From positions 3,720,001 through 3,784,000 of the forward strand of contig NZ_CP080332.1 of assembly GCF_019456655.1 (NCBI RefSeq): 64,000 bases of DNA, in the 5' to 3' direction. Of the stretch, positions 1 through 10,296 are shown piece by piece. The notes beneath the pieces are model-generated. The model was not told the DNA's origin, ran no database searches, and was given only the letters and a program-made list of their open reading frames with translations. The DNA is from Mycolicibacterium diernhoferi (lineage in GTDB: Bacteria > Actinomycetota > Actinomycetes > Mycobacteriales > Mycobacteriaceae). Position numbers and translations under genes: made by a program. Position 1 is the stretch's first letter. Every line of letters begins with the position of its first letter.

Positions 1-1042
1 ACGCCACACCCAGACCACACGCGATCGCGGTCAACAGCCAGAACCGGATGATCACCGTCGTCTCCGCCCAGCCCACCAGCTCGAAGTGGTGGTGGAACGG
101 TGCCATCCGGAACACCCGCCGCCCGGTGGTCCGGAAGGCCAGGATCTGCACCACCACCGAAGTCACCTCGGCCACGAACAGCGCGCCCAGCACCACGGCC
201 AGGATCTCGGTGCGACTCGTCACCGACAGACCCGCGATGATGCCGCCCAGGGCCAGCGAACCGGTGTCGCCCATGAAGATCTTGGCCGGCGCGGCGTTCC
301 ACCACAGGAACCCGATGCAGGCGCCCGCGGTAGCCGCGGCCACCAGCGCCAGATCCAGCGGATCACGCACGTTGTAGCAGCCCAGCCCGGGGCTGGTCGC
401 GCAGGAGTTGCGGTACTGCCAGAACGTGATGAGCACGTACGCGGCGCTGACCATGGCCATCGCACCGGCCGCCAGCCCGTCCAGGCCGTCGGTCAGGTTC
501 ACCGCATTGGACCAGGCGCTGACCAGGATCACCACGAACAACACGAACACCAGCGGCGGCAACGTCACGGTGGCGATCTCGCGCACATAGGACAGCTGCG
601 CACTGCCCGGGGTCAACCCCTCGGCGTTGCTGAACTGCAACACCAGCACGCCGAACAGCACCGCGGCCGTCAACTGCCCGACCGTCTTGGCGGTCTTGTT
701 CAGGCCCAGGTTGCGGGCCCGCCGGATCTTGATCGAGTCGTCGATGAAGCCGACGATCGCCAGCGCGGTGGCCAACCCCAGCACCAGCAGGCCCGACGCG
801 GACGGGCCCTCCCCGTCGAACGCCAGCCCGACCAGGTGCGTGCCCAGGTAACCGGCCCAGATGCCGGCCATGATGGCGACCCCGCCCATCGACGGCGTGC
901 CACGCTTCTTCTGATGACTGGGCGGGCCGTCCTCACGGATCTCGTGGCCGAAACCCTGCTTGGTGAACAGCCGGATCAGCACCGGTGTCAGGACGATCGA
1001 GACGGCCAGCGCGATGGCGACCGCGAAAAGGATCTGCTTCAC
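1..1042 (-). CDS. mraY: MraY, phospho-MurNAc-pentapeptide transferase (partial, C-terminus off the left edge)
   Basis: Integral membrane enzyme that moves phospho-MurNAc-pentapeptide from the UDP precursor to undecaprenyl phosphate, making lipid I. About 347 residues are visible; the family is near 360, so only the last dozen or so are missing. Visible family motifs are [10 protein letters not shown] near residue 45, the acidic GFIDDSIK loop, [10 protein letters not shown], and [12 protein letters not shown] followed by the APFHHHFE histidine cluster. Many hydrophobic segments fit a 10-TM protein. The GTG start lies 5 nt after the murF stop, so translation is probably coupled to murF as the last visible gene of the dcw operon. 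Confidence 0.95.
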   Translation of the reverse strand, partial: MKQILFAVAIALAVSIVLTPVLIRLFTKQGFGHEIREDGPPSHQKKRGTPSMGGVAIMAGIWAGYLGTHLVGLAFDGEGPSASGLLVLGLATALAIVGFIDDSIKIRRARNLGLNKTAKTVGQLTAAVLFGVLVLQFSNAEGLTPGSAQLSYVREIATVTLPPLVFVLFVVILVSAWSNAVNLTDGLDGLAAGAMAMVSAAYVLITFWQYRNSCATSPGLGCYNVRDPLDLALVAAATAGACIGFLWWNAAPAKIFMGDTGSLALGGIIAGLSVTSRTEILAVVLGALFVAEVTSVVVQILAFRTTGRRVFRMAPFHHHFELVGWAETTVIIRFWLLTAIACGLGVA

Positions 1043-1047
1043 CGGTG

Positions 1048-2544
1048 TCAGCCCTCCTCGGCGAGCACGTCGGCCAGCGCACCCAGCCCGGCCGCGTTCG
1101 AGGCCTTCACCAGCACGATGTCCCCCTCGGCCAGTTCCGCCCGCAGCAACGCCAGCGCGGCGTCGGCGTCGGGCACCTGGATGGCCTCACTGCCCCACGA
1201 GCCTTCCATCACCGCCCCCTGCTGCATGGCGCTCATCGCTCTCCCGGTTCCCACGACTATCAGACGAGACACATCTAAGCGCACGGCGAAGCGGCCGATG
1301 CGATCGTGTTCGGTTATCGCCTCGTCCCCGAGTTCGCCCATCTCGCCGAGAACGGCCCAGCTACGGCGCTTCTGCCCGGTCGCCCCGGCGGACCGGCGGG
1401 CCATCCACGCCAGGGCCTTCAGCCCGGCCATCATCGAGTCGGGGTTGGCGTTGTAGGCATCGTTGATCACCGTCACCCCGTCGGCGCGGGTGCTGACGTG
1501 CATCCGGCGCGCCGAGACCGGCCCGGCCCCGGCGAGCGCATCGGCGACCTGCGCCACGGTGGCGCCGCACTCCAATGCCACCGCGGCCGCGCACAGCGCA
1601 TTGGACACCTGATGCTCGCCGTGCACGGCCAGCGCGATCTCCGCAGTCTGGTCGCCGGCGTGCAGGGTGAAGCGCGGACGGGCCAGCTCGTCGAGCACCT
1701 CGTCGGTGGACCAGACATCAGCGCCGCCGGATCCTCTGGACACCCGCACGACCCGGGCCGCGGTCTGCTCCGCCATCGCCGCGACGGCCGGGTCATCGGC
1801 ATTGAGTATCACCACACCCGAGGACGGAACAGCTTGCGGCAGTTCAGATTTGGTCGCCGCGATGACCTCGCGCGAACCGAACTCACCGAGGTGGGCGGTA
1901 CCGACGTTGAGCACCACCCCGATCGAGGGCGGGGCGATCGCGGCCAGCGCAGCGATGTTGCCCGGGTGCCGTGCCGACATCTCCAGGATCAGGAAGTCGG
2001 TGTCAGTGGTGGACCGCAGCACCGTCCACGGATGGCCGAGCTCGTTGTTGAACGATCCGGGCGGCGCGACCACCTCGCCGAGCGGCGCCAGCACCGCGGC
2101 CAACAGATCCTTGGTCGAGGTCTTACCCGATGATCCGGTGACCCCGATGATCCGCAGCCCACCGGCCACCAGCTCGGCGGCCACCGCCGACGCGAGCTTG
2201 GCCAGCGCGGCCAGCACCGCAGCACCCGAGCCGTGCGCGTCATCGTGTTCCAGTGCGCCCGAGGAGGTCGCGGCGGTATCGGCGGGCGGCACGACGATCG
2301 CCGGCACCCCCACCGGGCGGGCGGCGAGCACGGCCACCGCGCCCGCGGCCACCGCCCCCGCCGCGAAGTCGTGCCCGTCGGACCGCGCACCCGGCAACGC
2401 CAGGAACAACCCGCCCTCGGTGACCTCCCGGGAATCGAACTCGACGGTGCCGGTGATCCGGGTCGCCGCGGCCTGCTCGGCGGTGATGTCGGCCAGCTCG
2501 CCGCCGACAATGTCGGCCACCTGCGCCAGCGTCAGCGCGATCAT
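1048..2544 (-). CDS. murF: MurF, UDP-MurNAc-tripeptide:D-Ala-D-Ala ligase
   Basis: Cytoplasmic ATP-dependent ligase that adds D-Ala-D-Ala to UDP-MurNAc-tripeptide, the last soluble step of peptidoglycan precursor synthesis. The 498-residue protein has a MurF N-terminal domain (TVEFDSREV about 33-41), the Mur ligase P-loop [10 protein letters not shown] at about 137-146, central-domain motifs ([11 protein letters not shown]) and [13 protein letters not shown] low-complexity Ala/Thr/Gly/Asp stretch at about residues 88-110 lies just before the P-loop and lengthens the protein slightly. The ATG overlaps the murE stop as ATGA, a translational coupling inside the operon. Confidence 0.96.
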   Translation of the reverse strand: MIALTLAQVADIVGGELADITAEQAAATRITGTVEFDSREVTEGGLFLALPGARSDGHDFAAGAVAAGAVAVLAARPVGVPAIVVPPADTAATSSGALEHDDAHGSGAAVLAALAKLASAVAAELVAGGLRIIGVTGSSGKTSTKDLLAAVLAPLGEVVAPPGSFNNELGHPWTVLRSTTDTDFLILEMSARHPGNIAALAAIAPPSIGVVLNVGTAHLGEFGSREVIAATKSELPQAVPSSGVVILNADDPAVAAMAEQTAARVVRVSRGSGGADVWSTDEVLDELARPRFTLHAGDQTAEIALAVHGEHQVSNALCAAAVALECGATVAQVADALAGAGPVSARRMHVSTRADGVTVINDAYNANPDSMMAGLKALAWMARRSAGATGQKRRSWAVLGEMGELGDEAITEHDRIGRFAVRLDVSRLIVVGTGRAMSAMQQGAVMEGSWGSEAIQVPDADAALALLRAELAEGDIVLVKASNAAGLGALADVLAEEG

Positions 2545-4055
2545 CGGGTCTGCCTCTCCAGTGCCTCTGCCAATTCCACCCGGTCGTCGAACGGGCGGGT
2601 GGTGCCCCGACTGGTCTGCCCGGACTCGTGGCCCTTACCGGCGATCAACACCACATCCCCGGCGCGCGCCCAGTCGACGGCGAAGTCGATGGCGGCGCGG
2701 CGGTCCCCGATCTCCACGACCTCGGCATCACCACCGATGGCGCCGGCCAGCACCGCGGCCCGGATCACCGCCGGATCCTCGTCACGCGGGTTGTCGTCGG
2801 TGACCACGACCAGGTCGGCCAGCCCCGCGGCGACCCGGCCCATCGGTTCCCGCTTGCCCGCATCCCGGTTGCCGCCGGCCCCGAACACCACCGCGAGCCT
2901 GCCACCCGCGGGCAGCTGGGCGCGCAGGGTCTGCAGCACCGCCTCCAGCGCCCCCGGTTTGTGCGCATAGTCGACGAGGGCGAGAAAGTCCTGACCCCGG
3001 GCGACACTCTCCAGCCGGCCGGGCACCGCCGCCGCCCGCAGCCCGGGTGCGCCCTGCTCCGGGGACACCCCGACCACGTCGAGCAGCGCCACCGCCAGCA
3101 GCGCGTTGGCGATGTTGTAGTGCCCGGGCAGCGCGATCTGCAGCGTGTGCCGTGTCCCGGCGGGGTCGACGGCGACGAACTCCTGGCCGCCGTGGCCCAC
3201 CGCGCGCACCGCGGCGATGGTCCAGTCGGCGTCGGCGTCACCGGTGCTGACTTGCACCGGAGCCTGCGCGCGGGCCGCGATGGCGCGCCCGGCCTCGTCG
3301 TCGGTGCACACCACCGCGTGCGCGGCGTGCGTCGGCGAGTCCGGCTCGAACAGCCGGGCCTTGGCATCGAGGTAGTCCTGCATCGTCGGATGGAAGTCGA
3401 GATGATCGCGGGACAGATTGGTGAACCCGCCGGCCTCGAACGAGGTCCCGTCCACCCGGCCCAGCGTCAGCGCGTGGCTGGACACCTCCATCACCACGGT
3501 GTCCACCCCGCGCTCGACCATCACCGCCAGCAACGCCTGCAGGTCGGGGGCCTCCGGGGTGGTCAGCGCGCTGGGCTCGTCGCGGCCGTCGATGCGGATC
3601 CCGACGGTGCCGATCAGCCCGGCGGTCCGGCCCGCGGCGCGCAGGCCCGCCTCGACCAGGTAGGTGGTGGTCGTCTTGCCGGATGTGCCGGTGATACCGA
3701 TGACCCGCAGCGCCTGCGACGGTTGCCCGTAGACCGCGGCGGACAGACCGCCGAGGACCGCGCGGGGCTCGGGGTGCACCAGGACCGGTGCGCCGAGGTC
3801 GGCGGGCAACTGCTCGGCGCCGGCCGGATCGGTCAGCACGGCGATCGCTCCGGCGGCCACCGCGTCCACCGCGAACCTGGCCCCGTGTGCGGAGCCTCCG
3901 GGCAGCGCCGCGAACAGATCACCGGGTCGGACGTCCTGGCTGCGCAGCGTCACACCGGTGACCCGGACTTCGTCCGGGTACGCCGCGGCGACCCCGATCC
4001 GCTCGGCCAGCGATCGGAGCAGCTCACCGACGGGATGGGAGGGACGCAGCTTCAT
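2541..4055 (-). CDS. murE: MurE, UDP-MurNAc-tripeptide synthetase (meso-DAP adding)
   Basis: Adds the third stem-peptide residue to UDP-MurNAc-L-Ala-D-Glu. The 504-residue protein shows the Mur P-loop GTSGKTTT at about 123-130, the TTPEAPDL substrate loop, YAHKPGAL, and DNPRDEDP at about 421-428. DNPR is the established signature for meso-diaminopimelate rather than lysine, as expected for mycobacteria. GKGHE lies near the C-terminus. The gene begins 55 nt after the pbpB stop. In M. tuberculosis I recall extra genes (Rv2159c-Rv2162c, including a PE_PGRS) at this junction; none is present here. Confidence 0.96.
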   Translation of the reverse strand: MKLRPSHPVGELLRSLAERIGVAAAYPDEVRVTGVTLRSQDVRPGDLFAALPGGSAHGARFAVDAVAAGAIAVLTDPAGAEQLPADLGAPVLVHPEPRAVLGGLSAAVYGQPSQALRVIGITGTSGKTTTTYLVEAGLRAAGRTAGLIGTVGIRIDGRDEPSALTTPEAPDLQALLAVMVERGVDTVVMEVSSHALTLGRVDGTSFEAGGFTNLSRDHLDFHPTMQDYLDAKARLFEPDSPTHAAHAVVCTDDEAGRAIAARAQAPVQVSTGDADADWTIAAVRAVGHGGQEFVAVDPAGTRHTLQIALPGHYNIANALLAVALLDVVGVSPEQGAPGLRAAAVPGRLESVARGQDFLALVDYAHKPGALEAVLQTLRAQLPAGGRLAVVFGAGGNRDAGKREPMGRVAAGLADLVVVTDDNPRDEDPAVIRAAVLAGAIGGDAEVVEIGDRRAAIDFAVDWARAGDVVLIAGKGHESGQTSRGTTRPFDDRVELAEALERQTR

Positions 4056-4110
4056 GGCCTTGCCACAGTACCGGGACAGCGGATCGACACTCGGTGCGGC
4101 GCGACCGCGC

Positions 4111-5991
4111 TCAGGTGACCTGCAGGGTCAGTGGCGGGCCCGGATCCGGCGACAGCGGCACGTTCTCGCGCTGCAACAGCCAGGACGCGATGTTGTGGAA
4201 CAGCGGCGCCATGCTGGTGCCGGGCTGGCCGTCGGCGGTGCGGTGCGGGTTGTCGGCCATGATGCCGATGACGTAGCGCGGATTGTCCGACGGCGCCAGC
4301 CCGGCGAAGGTGATCCAGTAGTGGTCGTCGTAGTAGCAGCCGCAGTTCGGGTTGATCTGCTGCGCGGTGCCGGTCTTGCCCGCGACCTGATAACCCTCGA
4401 CGGCCGCCTGCCAGCCGGTGCCCTGCTGAATACCGCGCGGATCGCGTTGCACGGTGGCGCGCAACAGGTTGCGCACCGCGACCGCGGTCTCCGGCGAGAC
4501 CACCCGGATCTCTTCCGGCGGCTCCTCCGGAGTGCGGGTGCCGTCGGCGGCGATGACGGACTTGATGATCCGCGGCGGGATCCGGACGCCGTCGTTGGCG
4601 ACGGCCTGGTACATGCCGGTCATCTGCAGCAGGGTCATCGAAAGGCCCTGTCCGATGGGGAGGTTGGCGAACGAGCTGCCCGACCACTGATCGAGGGGCG
4701 GCACCAGGCCCGCACTCTCACCGGGCAGCCCGATGCCGGTGCGCCGGCCCAGGCCGAACTTGCCGAGCATGTCGTAGAAGCGTTCCGGACCGATGCGCTG
4801 GGCCAGCATCAGGGTGCCGACGTTGGAGGACTTCCCGAAAACCCCGGTGGTGGTGTAGGAGTCGACGCCGTGCTGCCACGCGTCGCGCACCGTGACGCCG
4901 CCCATGTCGATGGAACCCGGGACCGACAGCACCTCGTCGGGGTTGGTCAGGCCGAGTTCGATGGCCGTGGCGGCGGTGACGATCTTGTTCACCGAACCCG
5001 GTTCGAACGGTGAGGACACCGCCGGGTTGCCCATCTGCCGGTGCCCCTGGCGGCCGATGTCCTGGGACGGATCGAAGGTGTTGTCGTTCGCCATCGCCAG
5101 CACCTCACCGGATTTGGCATCCAGCACCACGGCCGACACGTTGGCCGCGCCGGAGACGTCCTTGACCTGCTGCACCTGCTGCTGCACATAGAACTGGATG
5201 TCGTCGTCGAGGGTGAGCTGAACGGTCGACCCGTCGACGGCCTCGTGCCGGTTGCGCATGCTGCCCGGGATCATCACCCCGTCCGAGCCGCGGTCATAGG
5301 TGACCGATCCGTCGGCGCCGGCCAACTTCGCGTCCATGGAATCTTCCAGGCCCAGCAGACCGTGGCCGTCCCAGTCGATGCCGCCGACGATGTTGGCGGC
5401 CAAGGACCCACCCGGGTACTGCCTGATGTCCTGGCGCTCGGACCCGACCTCGGGGAACTTGTCCATGATCGCCTCGGCGACAGCCGGATCGACCGCACGG
5501 GCCAGATACGCGAAGGTGTCCTTGCTGGTGAGCTTGGCGAGCACGGTCCTGGCGTCCGGCTTGTTGTTCAGTCGGGTGGCGATCTCGGCGGCGATCTCGC
5601 GGAGCCGGTCGTCGGGGTCGGGCTTGTCGGGGTCCTTGGCCTTGGCCTCTTCCAACTCCTTGCGGACCCGCACCGGCTGGAAGGTCAGCGCCCGCGCCTC
5701 GATGGTGAAGGCGAGCTTGTCGTCGTTGCGGTCGATGATGCTGCCGCGCACCGCCTTCTGCACATCGGTCACCTTGAGCTGACCGGCTGCTTCGGCGCGC
5801 AGCCCGGCGGCGTTGGAGATCTGCAGGTTGAACAGCTGAGCGGCGGCGACCACCAGAACCAGGAAGATGACCACGTTGCCGGCCCGGTGCCGGAACACGA
5901 ACGACGAACTGCGCAAACCGGTTTGCGGCTCGGCGTGCCGGACCCGCCGGTCTGTCGCGACGTGTTCCTGGGTCTTCTTGGAGCGGCTCAT
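4111..5991 (-). CDS. pbpB: PbpB/FtsI, septal class B penicillin-binding protein (transpeptidase)
   Basis: Septal peptidoglycan transpeptidase of the divisome. The 626-residue protein has a short cytoplasmic tail, one TM helix at about 39-56, a PBP dimerisation domain and a transpeptidase domain with all three catalytic motifs: SVNK (SxxK, Ser about 333), SSN at about 388-390 and KTGTAQ at about 539-544. The active-site serine is in FEPGSVNK. Its ATG overlaps the ftsL-like stop (ATGA), so the two divisome proteins are translationally coupled. It is a beta-lactam target by family knowledge. Confidence 0.96.
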   Translation of the reverse strand: MSRSKKTQEHVATDRRVRHAEPQTGLRSSSFVFRHRAGNVVIFLVLVVAAAQLFNLQISNAAGLRAEAAGQLKVTDVQKAVRGSIIDRNDDKLAFTIEARALTFQPVRVRKELEEAKAKDPDKPDPDDRLREIAAEIATRLNNKPDARTVLAKLTSKDTFAYLARAVDPAVAEAIMDKFPEVGSERQDIRQYPGGSLAANIVGGIDWDGHGLLGLEDSMDAKLAGADGSVTYDRGSDGVMIPGSMRNRHEAVDGSTVQLTLDDDIQFYVQQQVQQVKDVSGAANVSAVVLDAKSGEVLAMANDNTFDPSQDIGRQGHRQMGNPAVSSPFEPGSVNKIVTAATAIELGLTNPDEVLSVPGSIDMGGVTVRDAWQHGVDSYTTTGVFGKSSNVGTLMLAQRIGPERFYDMLGKFGLGRRTGIGLPGESAGLVPPLDQWSGSSFANLPIGQGLSMTLLQMTGMYQAVANDGVRIPPRIIKSVIAADGTRTPEEPPEEIRVVSPETAVAVRNLLRATVQRDPRGIQQGTGWQAAVEGYQVAGKTGTAQQINPNCGCYYDDHYWITFAGLAPSDNPRYVIGIMADNPHRTADGQPGTSMAPLFHNIASWLLQRENVPLSPDPGPPLTLQVT

Positions 5992-7028
5992 GCGGCCGGT
6001 GCCCCGGGTGACTCGACGGGAAGCTCGGGCACCACAGCCGGGGCGGGGGCCGGGCCGATGTTCTCCATGCCGCCGACCGGGCCGGGCTGGGCGGGCAGTT
6101 CGGGAGCCGCCAGGTGCGGCAGCCCGTCAGCGGGCTGCAGATCGGCGGCCGGCGGCGCGGCGGCCGGGTCGACCGGGGCGGCCAACGGTGCCGCGGGATC
6201 GACCGGAACGACCGGCGCCGTCAGCGGCGTCGCGGCGGCCGGGGCGGGCGTCTCCCGAGGCGGTACCCGCACCACCACCTCGCGGGGATCGACGACCCGC
6301 GGCGCCGGCGCGGCGTCGGCGGGGCCCGGGCGCGCGGGGCGTCCGGGAGCGGAAGATTCCGGAACCGTGTCCGGCAGTGGCGTGTTCAGCGGCGGCGGGG
6401 GTACTCCCTCGGCCGGTTTGGGCGTGCCCACCACCACCCAGGCGCCGGTGGGATCCTGCACCAGATGGGCGGTGTCCCGGGACGGGATCATGCCCAGCCC
6501 GCGGGCGGCCTCGGCCAGTGCCGGCGGGGCCTGCGCCTCCAGTACGTCACGCTCGAGGGCTTCCTTCTGCTGCGCCAGAGCCTGATTCAGCTGGCGCGCA
6601 TGGCCCAGCTGGTAGGAGCGTTCGGCGGCGTCGGTGGACAGCCACAGCGTCACGCCGAGCCCGAGGCCGAGCGCGCCGATGACCAGCACCACGAAGGGCA
6701 CCCGGGAGACCAGCTCCCGCGGGTTGAATTCGATGGCCGCCAGCCGGGTGATCAATCGTTCCCGCAGTGGCGGGCGGACGACCTTGGGGGCCTTGGCCTT
6801 ACGGGCCTTGGCGCGCGCCTTGGCCTGACTGGCGTTCTTGGGCCGGGCCGGCCCGTCGACCGGCCGGCGGACCGGGCTCGTCTTCGGGGCCGAGCGCTGC
6901 GGGCGCTGTTCGGGCGCGCTGCGGCGCTTGCGGGCCGGCGCCTCAGCAGCCCGCCCCCGGGCACGCTGGGGCTTCGCGCGGCGCGGCTCGTCGCTGCCAC
7001 GCTCCGGCGCAGGTCGCTTCCCCCTCAT
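5988..7028 (-). CDS. ftsL: FtsL-like proline-rich membrane protein of the dcw operon
   Basis: Bitopic division protein in the position of Rv2164c, which I recall being identified as mycobacterial FtsL. The 346 residues comprise a very basic Arg/Lys/Ala-rich N-terminal half (about 1-105), one TM helix at about 112-130, a short coiled coil ([16 protein letters not shown]), a conserved extracytoplasmic segment ([19 protein letters not shown]) and a long Pro/Ala-rich tail. This layout is typical of FtsL, which bridges FtsQ/FtsB and FtsI, although the Pro-rich tail is an actinobacterial addition. Both ends overlap their neighbours as ATGA. Confidence 0.85.
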   Translation of the reverse strand: MRGKRPAPERGSDEPRRAKPQRARGRAAEAPARKRRSAPEQRPQRSAPKTSPVRRPVDGPARPKNASQAKARAKARKAKAPKVVRPPLRERLITRLAAIEFNPRELVSRVPFVVLVIGALGLGLGVTLWLSTDAAERSYQLGHARQLNQALAQQKEALERDVLEAQAPPALAEAARGLGMIPSRDTAHLVQDPTGAWVVVGTPKPAEGVPPPPLNTPLPDTVPESSAPGRPARPGPADAAPAPRVVDPREVVVRVPPRETPAPAAATPLTAPVVPVDPAAPLAAPVDPAAAPPAADLQPADGLPHLAAPELPAQPGPVGGMENIGPAPAPAVVPELPVESPGAPAA

Positions 7029-8152
7029 GAGCCATCCTTTCCGGCAACCTTTTCCAACGCCCGCAAGCGCACCGAGGCGCTGCGCGGGTTTCGTTCGATC
7101 TCGTCGGCGTCGGCCTGCTCGGCCCCCCGGGTCAGTGATACGAATTCGGCCTCATAGCCCGGTAATTCGACCGGTAGGCCGGGCGGCGTGCGCGACGCCG
7201 TTGCGGCGGCGAACAGTCCCTTGACGATCTTGTCCTCCAGGGACTGGTAGGCCATCACCACGATGCGTCCTCCCCCGGACAGTGCGGCCAGCGAGGCGGG
7301 CAACGCCTCGCGCAGTGAGTCGAGTTCGGCGTTGACCGCGATCCGCAGCGCCTGGAAGGTGCGCTTGGCCGGGTGTCCGCCGGTACGCCGGGTGGCCGCC
7401 GGGATCGCCTCGTAGAGCAACTCGACCAGCTCGCCGGTGGTGCGCAGCGGTTGACGCGCCCGGCGTTTGACGATGCGGGAGGCTATCCGGCCGGCGAAGC
7501 GCTCCTCACCGTATTCGCGCAGCACCCGGGCCAGGGCTCGTTCGTCATAGGTGTTGAGGATGTCGGCCGCGGTCAGTTCGGCGTCGGGATCCATCCGCAT
7601 GTCCAGCGGTGCATCGTGGGCGTAGGAGAAACCGCGGTCCACCCGATCCAGTTGCATCGAGGACACACCCAGGTCGAAAAGCACTCCGTCGACCGTGTCC
7701 TCGTCGCGGTCGGCCCAGTAGCCGTCGTAGCGGGTGCGGACGTAGCGGAACCGGTCGCCGAACGGGGCCAACCGCTCGGTGGCGATGCGCAGGGCGTTGG
7801 GGTCGCGGTCCAGTCCGACGACGTGCAACCCGGGCAGTTCGGTGAGAAAGCGTTCGGTGTGGCCGCCGGCACCGAGGGTGGCGTCCACCAGCACCGCGCC
7901 GGTGCCGTCAGGATGGTGCCGGGTCAGCGCGGGCTTGAGCAGTTCGACGCAGCGGTCGATGAGAACGGGAACGTGCCCGTGCGGGCCGGAGTCTTGAGGC
8001 ACTGCGACTCCCCTGTCGCGATGAGATGCCCCTGCAACGGGGTCCCTGCCCGAGATGACGGACCTGGCGTCGGGGAAGTACGCCAGGGCCGGATCGGGCA
8101 GAGGCCGCGTTGCACGGGCATCGGGTTCAGATGATGTCGCGAAGAGTGTCAT
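7025..8152 (-). CDS. rsmH: RsmH (MraW), 16S rRNA m4C1402 methyltransferase
   Basis: SAM-dependent N4-methylation of C1402 in 16S rRNA. Motifs seen are [19 protein letters not shown] (SAM loop), [49 protein letters not shown] and the C-terminal SLEDKIVK. The start is uncertain. The ATG at 8152 overlaps the mraZ 3' end by 26 nt and keeps [13 protein letters not shown], which resembles the N-terminus I recall for the M. tuberculosis homologue. A GTG at 8002 with a strong AGGGGAG ribosome site would give a standard 325-residue enzyme. The stop overlaps the ftsL start. Confidence 0.93.
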   Translation of the reverse strand: MTLFATSSEPDARATRPLPDPALAYFPDARSVISGRDPVAGASHRDRGVAVPQDSGPHGHVPVLIDRCVELLKPALTRHHPDGTGAVLVDATLGAGGHTERFLTELPGLHVVGLDRDPNALRIATERLAPFGDRFRYVRTRYDGYWADRDEDTVDGVLFDLGVSSMQLDRVDRGFSYAHDAPLDMRMDPDAELTAADILNTYDERALARVLREYGEERFAGRIASRIVKRRARQPLRTTGELVELLYEAIPAATRRTGGHPAKRTFQALRIAVNAELDSLREALPASLAALSGGGRIVVMAYQSLEDKIVKGLFAAATASRTPPGLPVELPGYEAEFVSLTRGAEQADADEIERNPRSASVRLRALEKVAGKDGS

Positions 8153-8558
8153 CGCTGGCCGCGGAGAAAGTCTCTTCGTGGGTCTCCTGGTACTGCTGCC
8201 AGGCCTGGGCATCCCAGATTTCGAGGTGCCCCAGCGAACCGGTCACCACGCAATCCTTGGACAGGTTGGCGTACCGGCGGTGTTCGGCCGACAGGGTGAT
8301 GCGGCCCTGTGCGTCGGGATGCTGCTCATCGGCACCGGCCGCCAGGTTGCGCACATAGGCGCGGGCCTGCGGGTCGCTGCGCGATGCCGACATCGCCTTC
8401 TCGGCCAGCTTCTCGAACTCCGCACGCGGGTAGACAGCGAGGCTGTGATCTTGGCTCTTGGTGACCATCAACCCTCCTGCCAGTGCGTCGCGGAACTTGG
8501 CGGGCAGTGTGAGCCGCCCCTTGTCGTCGAGCTTGGGCGTGTAGGTACCGAGAAACAT
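8127..8558 (-). CDS. mraZ: MraZ, transcriptional regulator of the dcw operon
   Basis: DNA-binding protein of the AbrB/MraZ fold that binds TGGGN repeats upstream of its own operon. The 143-residue protein contains both MraZ half-domains, each with the DxKGR-type signature: [17 protein letters not shown] near the N-terminus and [17 protein letters not shown] in the second half. The ATG at 8558 is chosen because GGAGGTGG lies about 5 nt upstream and MFLGTY is the usual family N-terminus. It is the first gene of the minus-strand cluster, with an array of four TGGGN-like boxes 77-111 nt upstream of the start. Confidence 0.95.
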   Translation of the reverse strand: MFLGTYTPKLDDKGRLTLPAKFRDALAGGLMVTKSQDHSLAVYPRAEFEKLAEKAMSASRSDPQARAYVRNLAAGADEQHPDAQGRITLSAEHRRYANLSKDCVVTGSLGHLEIWDAQAWQQYQETHEETFSAASDDTLRDII

Positions 8559-8634
8559 CTCGCCACCTCCGACCACTCGGTTGGATTCCGAGTCGTATCT
8601 GCCCGCTTCGCGAAGCTCCGGTTGCTCCGCTGTC

Positions 8635-8669
8635 CGCCACTTTACCCCACAATCCCCCACTTAGCTCCA
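8635..8669 (-). promoter_or_regulatory. MraZ operator: phased TGGGN boxes upstream of mraZ
   Basis: Read on the minus strand, going towards mraZ, the boxes are TGGAG (8669-8665), TGGGG (8659-8655), TGGGG (8649-8645) and TGGCG (8639-8635), each separated by exactly 5 nt. MraZ proteins are known to bind TGGGN direct repeats spaced by 5 nt. Two boxes are perfect and the outer two degenerate. The array ends 76 nt before the mraZ ATG, where an autoregulatory operator is expected. Confidence 0.75.
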
Positions 8670-8798
8670 TTTGCTGCCACCAAGTTCCCCGGCGGCCCCA
8701 CTCTGCGCCGCGCGATGCCCGGTCATCCGCCCCGGCGGGGCGGGCACGAACCCTCGCGCCAAGGAAAAAGACCAGCTCACGGCGGGAAAGCGCCGGGG

Positions 8799-8835
8799 TG
8801 GGCGCGATGTGGGGAGCGGTGGGGCAAAAGTGGGG
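8799..8835 (+). promoter_or_regulatory. Second TGGGG array, opposite orientation (possible MraZ sites)
   Basis: On the plus strand TGGGC (8799-8803), TGGGG (8810-8814), TGGGG (8820-8824) and TGGGG (8831-8835) occur at 11-, 10- and 11-bp spacing. This matches the MraZ box sequence but faces away from mraZ, about 130-200 bp upstream of the main operator. Apart from the main operator and a terminator, this array is the only structure I see in the gene-free stretch 8559-8975. Whether MraZ binds here is inference. Confidence 0.4.
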
Positions 8836-8884
8836 TGCAGGCCCTGCGGGAGTCGACACGCCGCCGTGCCCGACCGGTTCACAG

Positions 8885-8922
8885 GCATAAAAAACGGGGT
8901 AGCTCGCGAATCGAGCTACCCC
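8885..8922 (-). terminator. Intrinsic terminator of the DUF3040 gene
   Basis: A perfect 11-bp stem (GGGGTAGCTCG, 8896-8906, with CGAGCTACCCC, 8912-8922) around a 5-nt loop is followed, in minus-strand direction, by GTTTTTTATG. This is a canonical factor-independent terminator with a U-tract, uncommon in mycobacteria. It lies 53 nt after the DUF3040 stop and insulates mraZ from read-through. Confidence 0.88.
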
Positions 8923-8975
8923 GGTGGGGAAATGTGGAGCGGGCCGGCCCGCTCACGCGCGACGGCCCGGGCGTC

Positions 8976-9380
8976 CTACTCGTCGAAGCGGCGGCGGAAG
9001 CGGTCCTCCATGCGGCTGGTGAACGATCCGCCGGTGTTCTTGTTGCGTTTGGACCGCGACGCCCCCGAGGACGACGCCGCCTTGTCGACCGGCACGGGTC
9101 CACGCGGCCCGGTGATGGCGAACACCACACCACCGAACATCACGATGAATCCGATGACGGAAAGGATCGGGAAGCTGCCGATCATGGTCGCCTTGATGGC
9201 CACGCCGGAAACCAGCATCGCCAGACCGACCACGAAGAGGGCGACGCCCTGTAAGCGACGGCGGGCCGACGGCCCTCGCAGATTGCCGCCTCGAACGCTG
9301 GAGGCGAATTTGGGGTCCTCGGCATAGAGCGCGCTTTCGATCTGGTCGAGCATGCGCTGCTCGTGGTCGGAGAGTGGCAT
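8976..9380 (-). CDS. DUF3040 family small membrane protein (Rv2169c-like)
   Basis: A 134-residue protein of unknown function. The N-terminus MPLSDHEQRMLDQIESALYAEDPKFA is the hallmark of DUF3040, followed by a basic stretch and two TM helices at about 47-66 and 72-90. The tail is basic and rich in Ser, Arg and Asn. The ATG is preceded by GGAGGGACGG, a good ribosome site. The gene is monocistronic, divergent from the GNAT gene across 252 bp, and ends at a strong terminator. A TACAAT hexamer on the minus strand (9517-9512) could be its -10 box. Confidence 0.85.
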   Translation of the reverse strand: MPLSDHEQRMLDQIESALYAEDPKFASSVRGGNLRGPSARRRLQGVALFVVGLAMLVSGVAIKATMIGSFPILSVIGFIVMFGGVVFAITGPRGPVPVDKAASSSGASRSKRNKNTGGSFTSRMEDRFRRRFDE

Positions 9381-9632
9381 CCGTCCCTCCTAGTCCGCGC
9401 CCTGGTCCCGGCTGGTCCGGAACCTCTCATCGTGTGCTGCACCCGCAGTCGCGGGCATCCGATCACCATGATACGAGGTCAATCTGAGCCGTACCACCTA
9501 CTTCGTCCACGATTGTATGACCTCCGCCACCAAAGCCGGCCATCACCTCACCCGCATGAGCACAACCCCGAACTCGGGACCGATAATGAGGGTGATCGTC
9601 CGCGCCGACCGACCCCGTAGAAGGACCACCCG

Positions 9633-10274
9633 TTGCCGACATATCTGGTCGACCTCTCGGCCGAGGTCATGCGTCGACGGCTGAACGAGGCGCTCACGGT
9701 CTATGTGAATGCGATGCACTACCCGCGCGGAACCGAGGACCAGCGGGCCTCGATGTGGCTGGAGCACACCCGCCGGGCCGGATGGAAGGCCGTCGCCGCG
9801 CTGAGCACCCCGGAACCCGTTCCTGCAGGGCTTGTTCCTGACGGGCCGGCGGTCGAAGCGGCCGACCCGCAGGCATCCGCCGCGCTGGACACCGCGGAAC
9901 TGCTCGGCGTCGCCTACGGCTACAGCGGCGCCCCCGACCAGTGGTGGCAGCAGCAGGTGGTGCACGGTCTGCGTCGCACCGGTGCCCACCCCGACCAGGC
10001 CGACGCGCTGCTCGGGGACTACTTCGAACTCACCGAGTTGCACATCCACCCACGCGCGCAGGGGCAGGGACTCGGTGAGGCCCTGGCCCGCCGACTGCTC
10101 AGCGGGCGGCCCGAGGCGCGGGTGCTGCTGTCCACGCCGGAGATCAACGGCGAGGCAAACCGCGCCTGGCGGCTGTACCGCCGACTCGGCTTCGGGGACG
10201 TCATCCGCGACTACCACTTCGCCGGGGATCCCCGCGCGTTCGCCATCCTGGGCCGGTCGCTGCCCCTGGACTGA
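9633..10274 (+). CDS. GNAT family N-acetyltransferase (Rv2170-like)
   Basis: Acetyl-CoA-dependent acetyltransferase of 213 residues. The C-terminal GNAT fold is visible: TELHIHPRAQGQGLGEALARRLL (acetyl-CoA loop around QGQGLG, about residues 140-150) and AWRLYRRLGFGDV near the end. The N-terminal part (PTYLVDLSAEVMRRRLNEAL) is specific to the mycobacterial homologues. The start is TTG, supported by AAGGA 7 nt upstream. The position between DUF3040 and lppM matches Rv2170, for which I recall reports of lysine acetylation of metabolic enzymes; the substrate cannot be deduced from sequence. Confidence 0.88.
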   Translation: MPTYLVDLSAEVMRRRLNEALTVYVNAMHYPRGTEDQRASMWLEHTRRAGWKAVAALSTPEPVPAGLVPDGPAVEAADPQASAALDTAELLGVAYGYSGAPDQWWQQQVVHGLRRTGAHPDQADALLGDYFELTELHIHPRAQGQGLGEALARRLLSGRPEARVLLSTPEINGEANRAWRLYRRLGFGDVIRDYHFAGDPRAFAILGRSLPLD

Positions 10275-10296
10275 CCGGGTCTGGCACGATGACCGG

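Noticed and set aside
8661..8888. 75-codon minus-strand frame in the mraZ upstream region
   Set aside because: Overlaps the MraZ boxes and ends of the terminator region, no ribosome site and no protein-like pattern.
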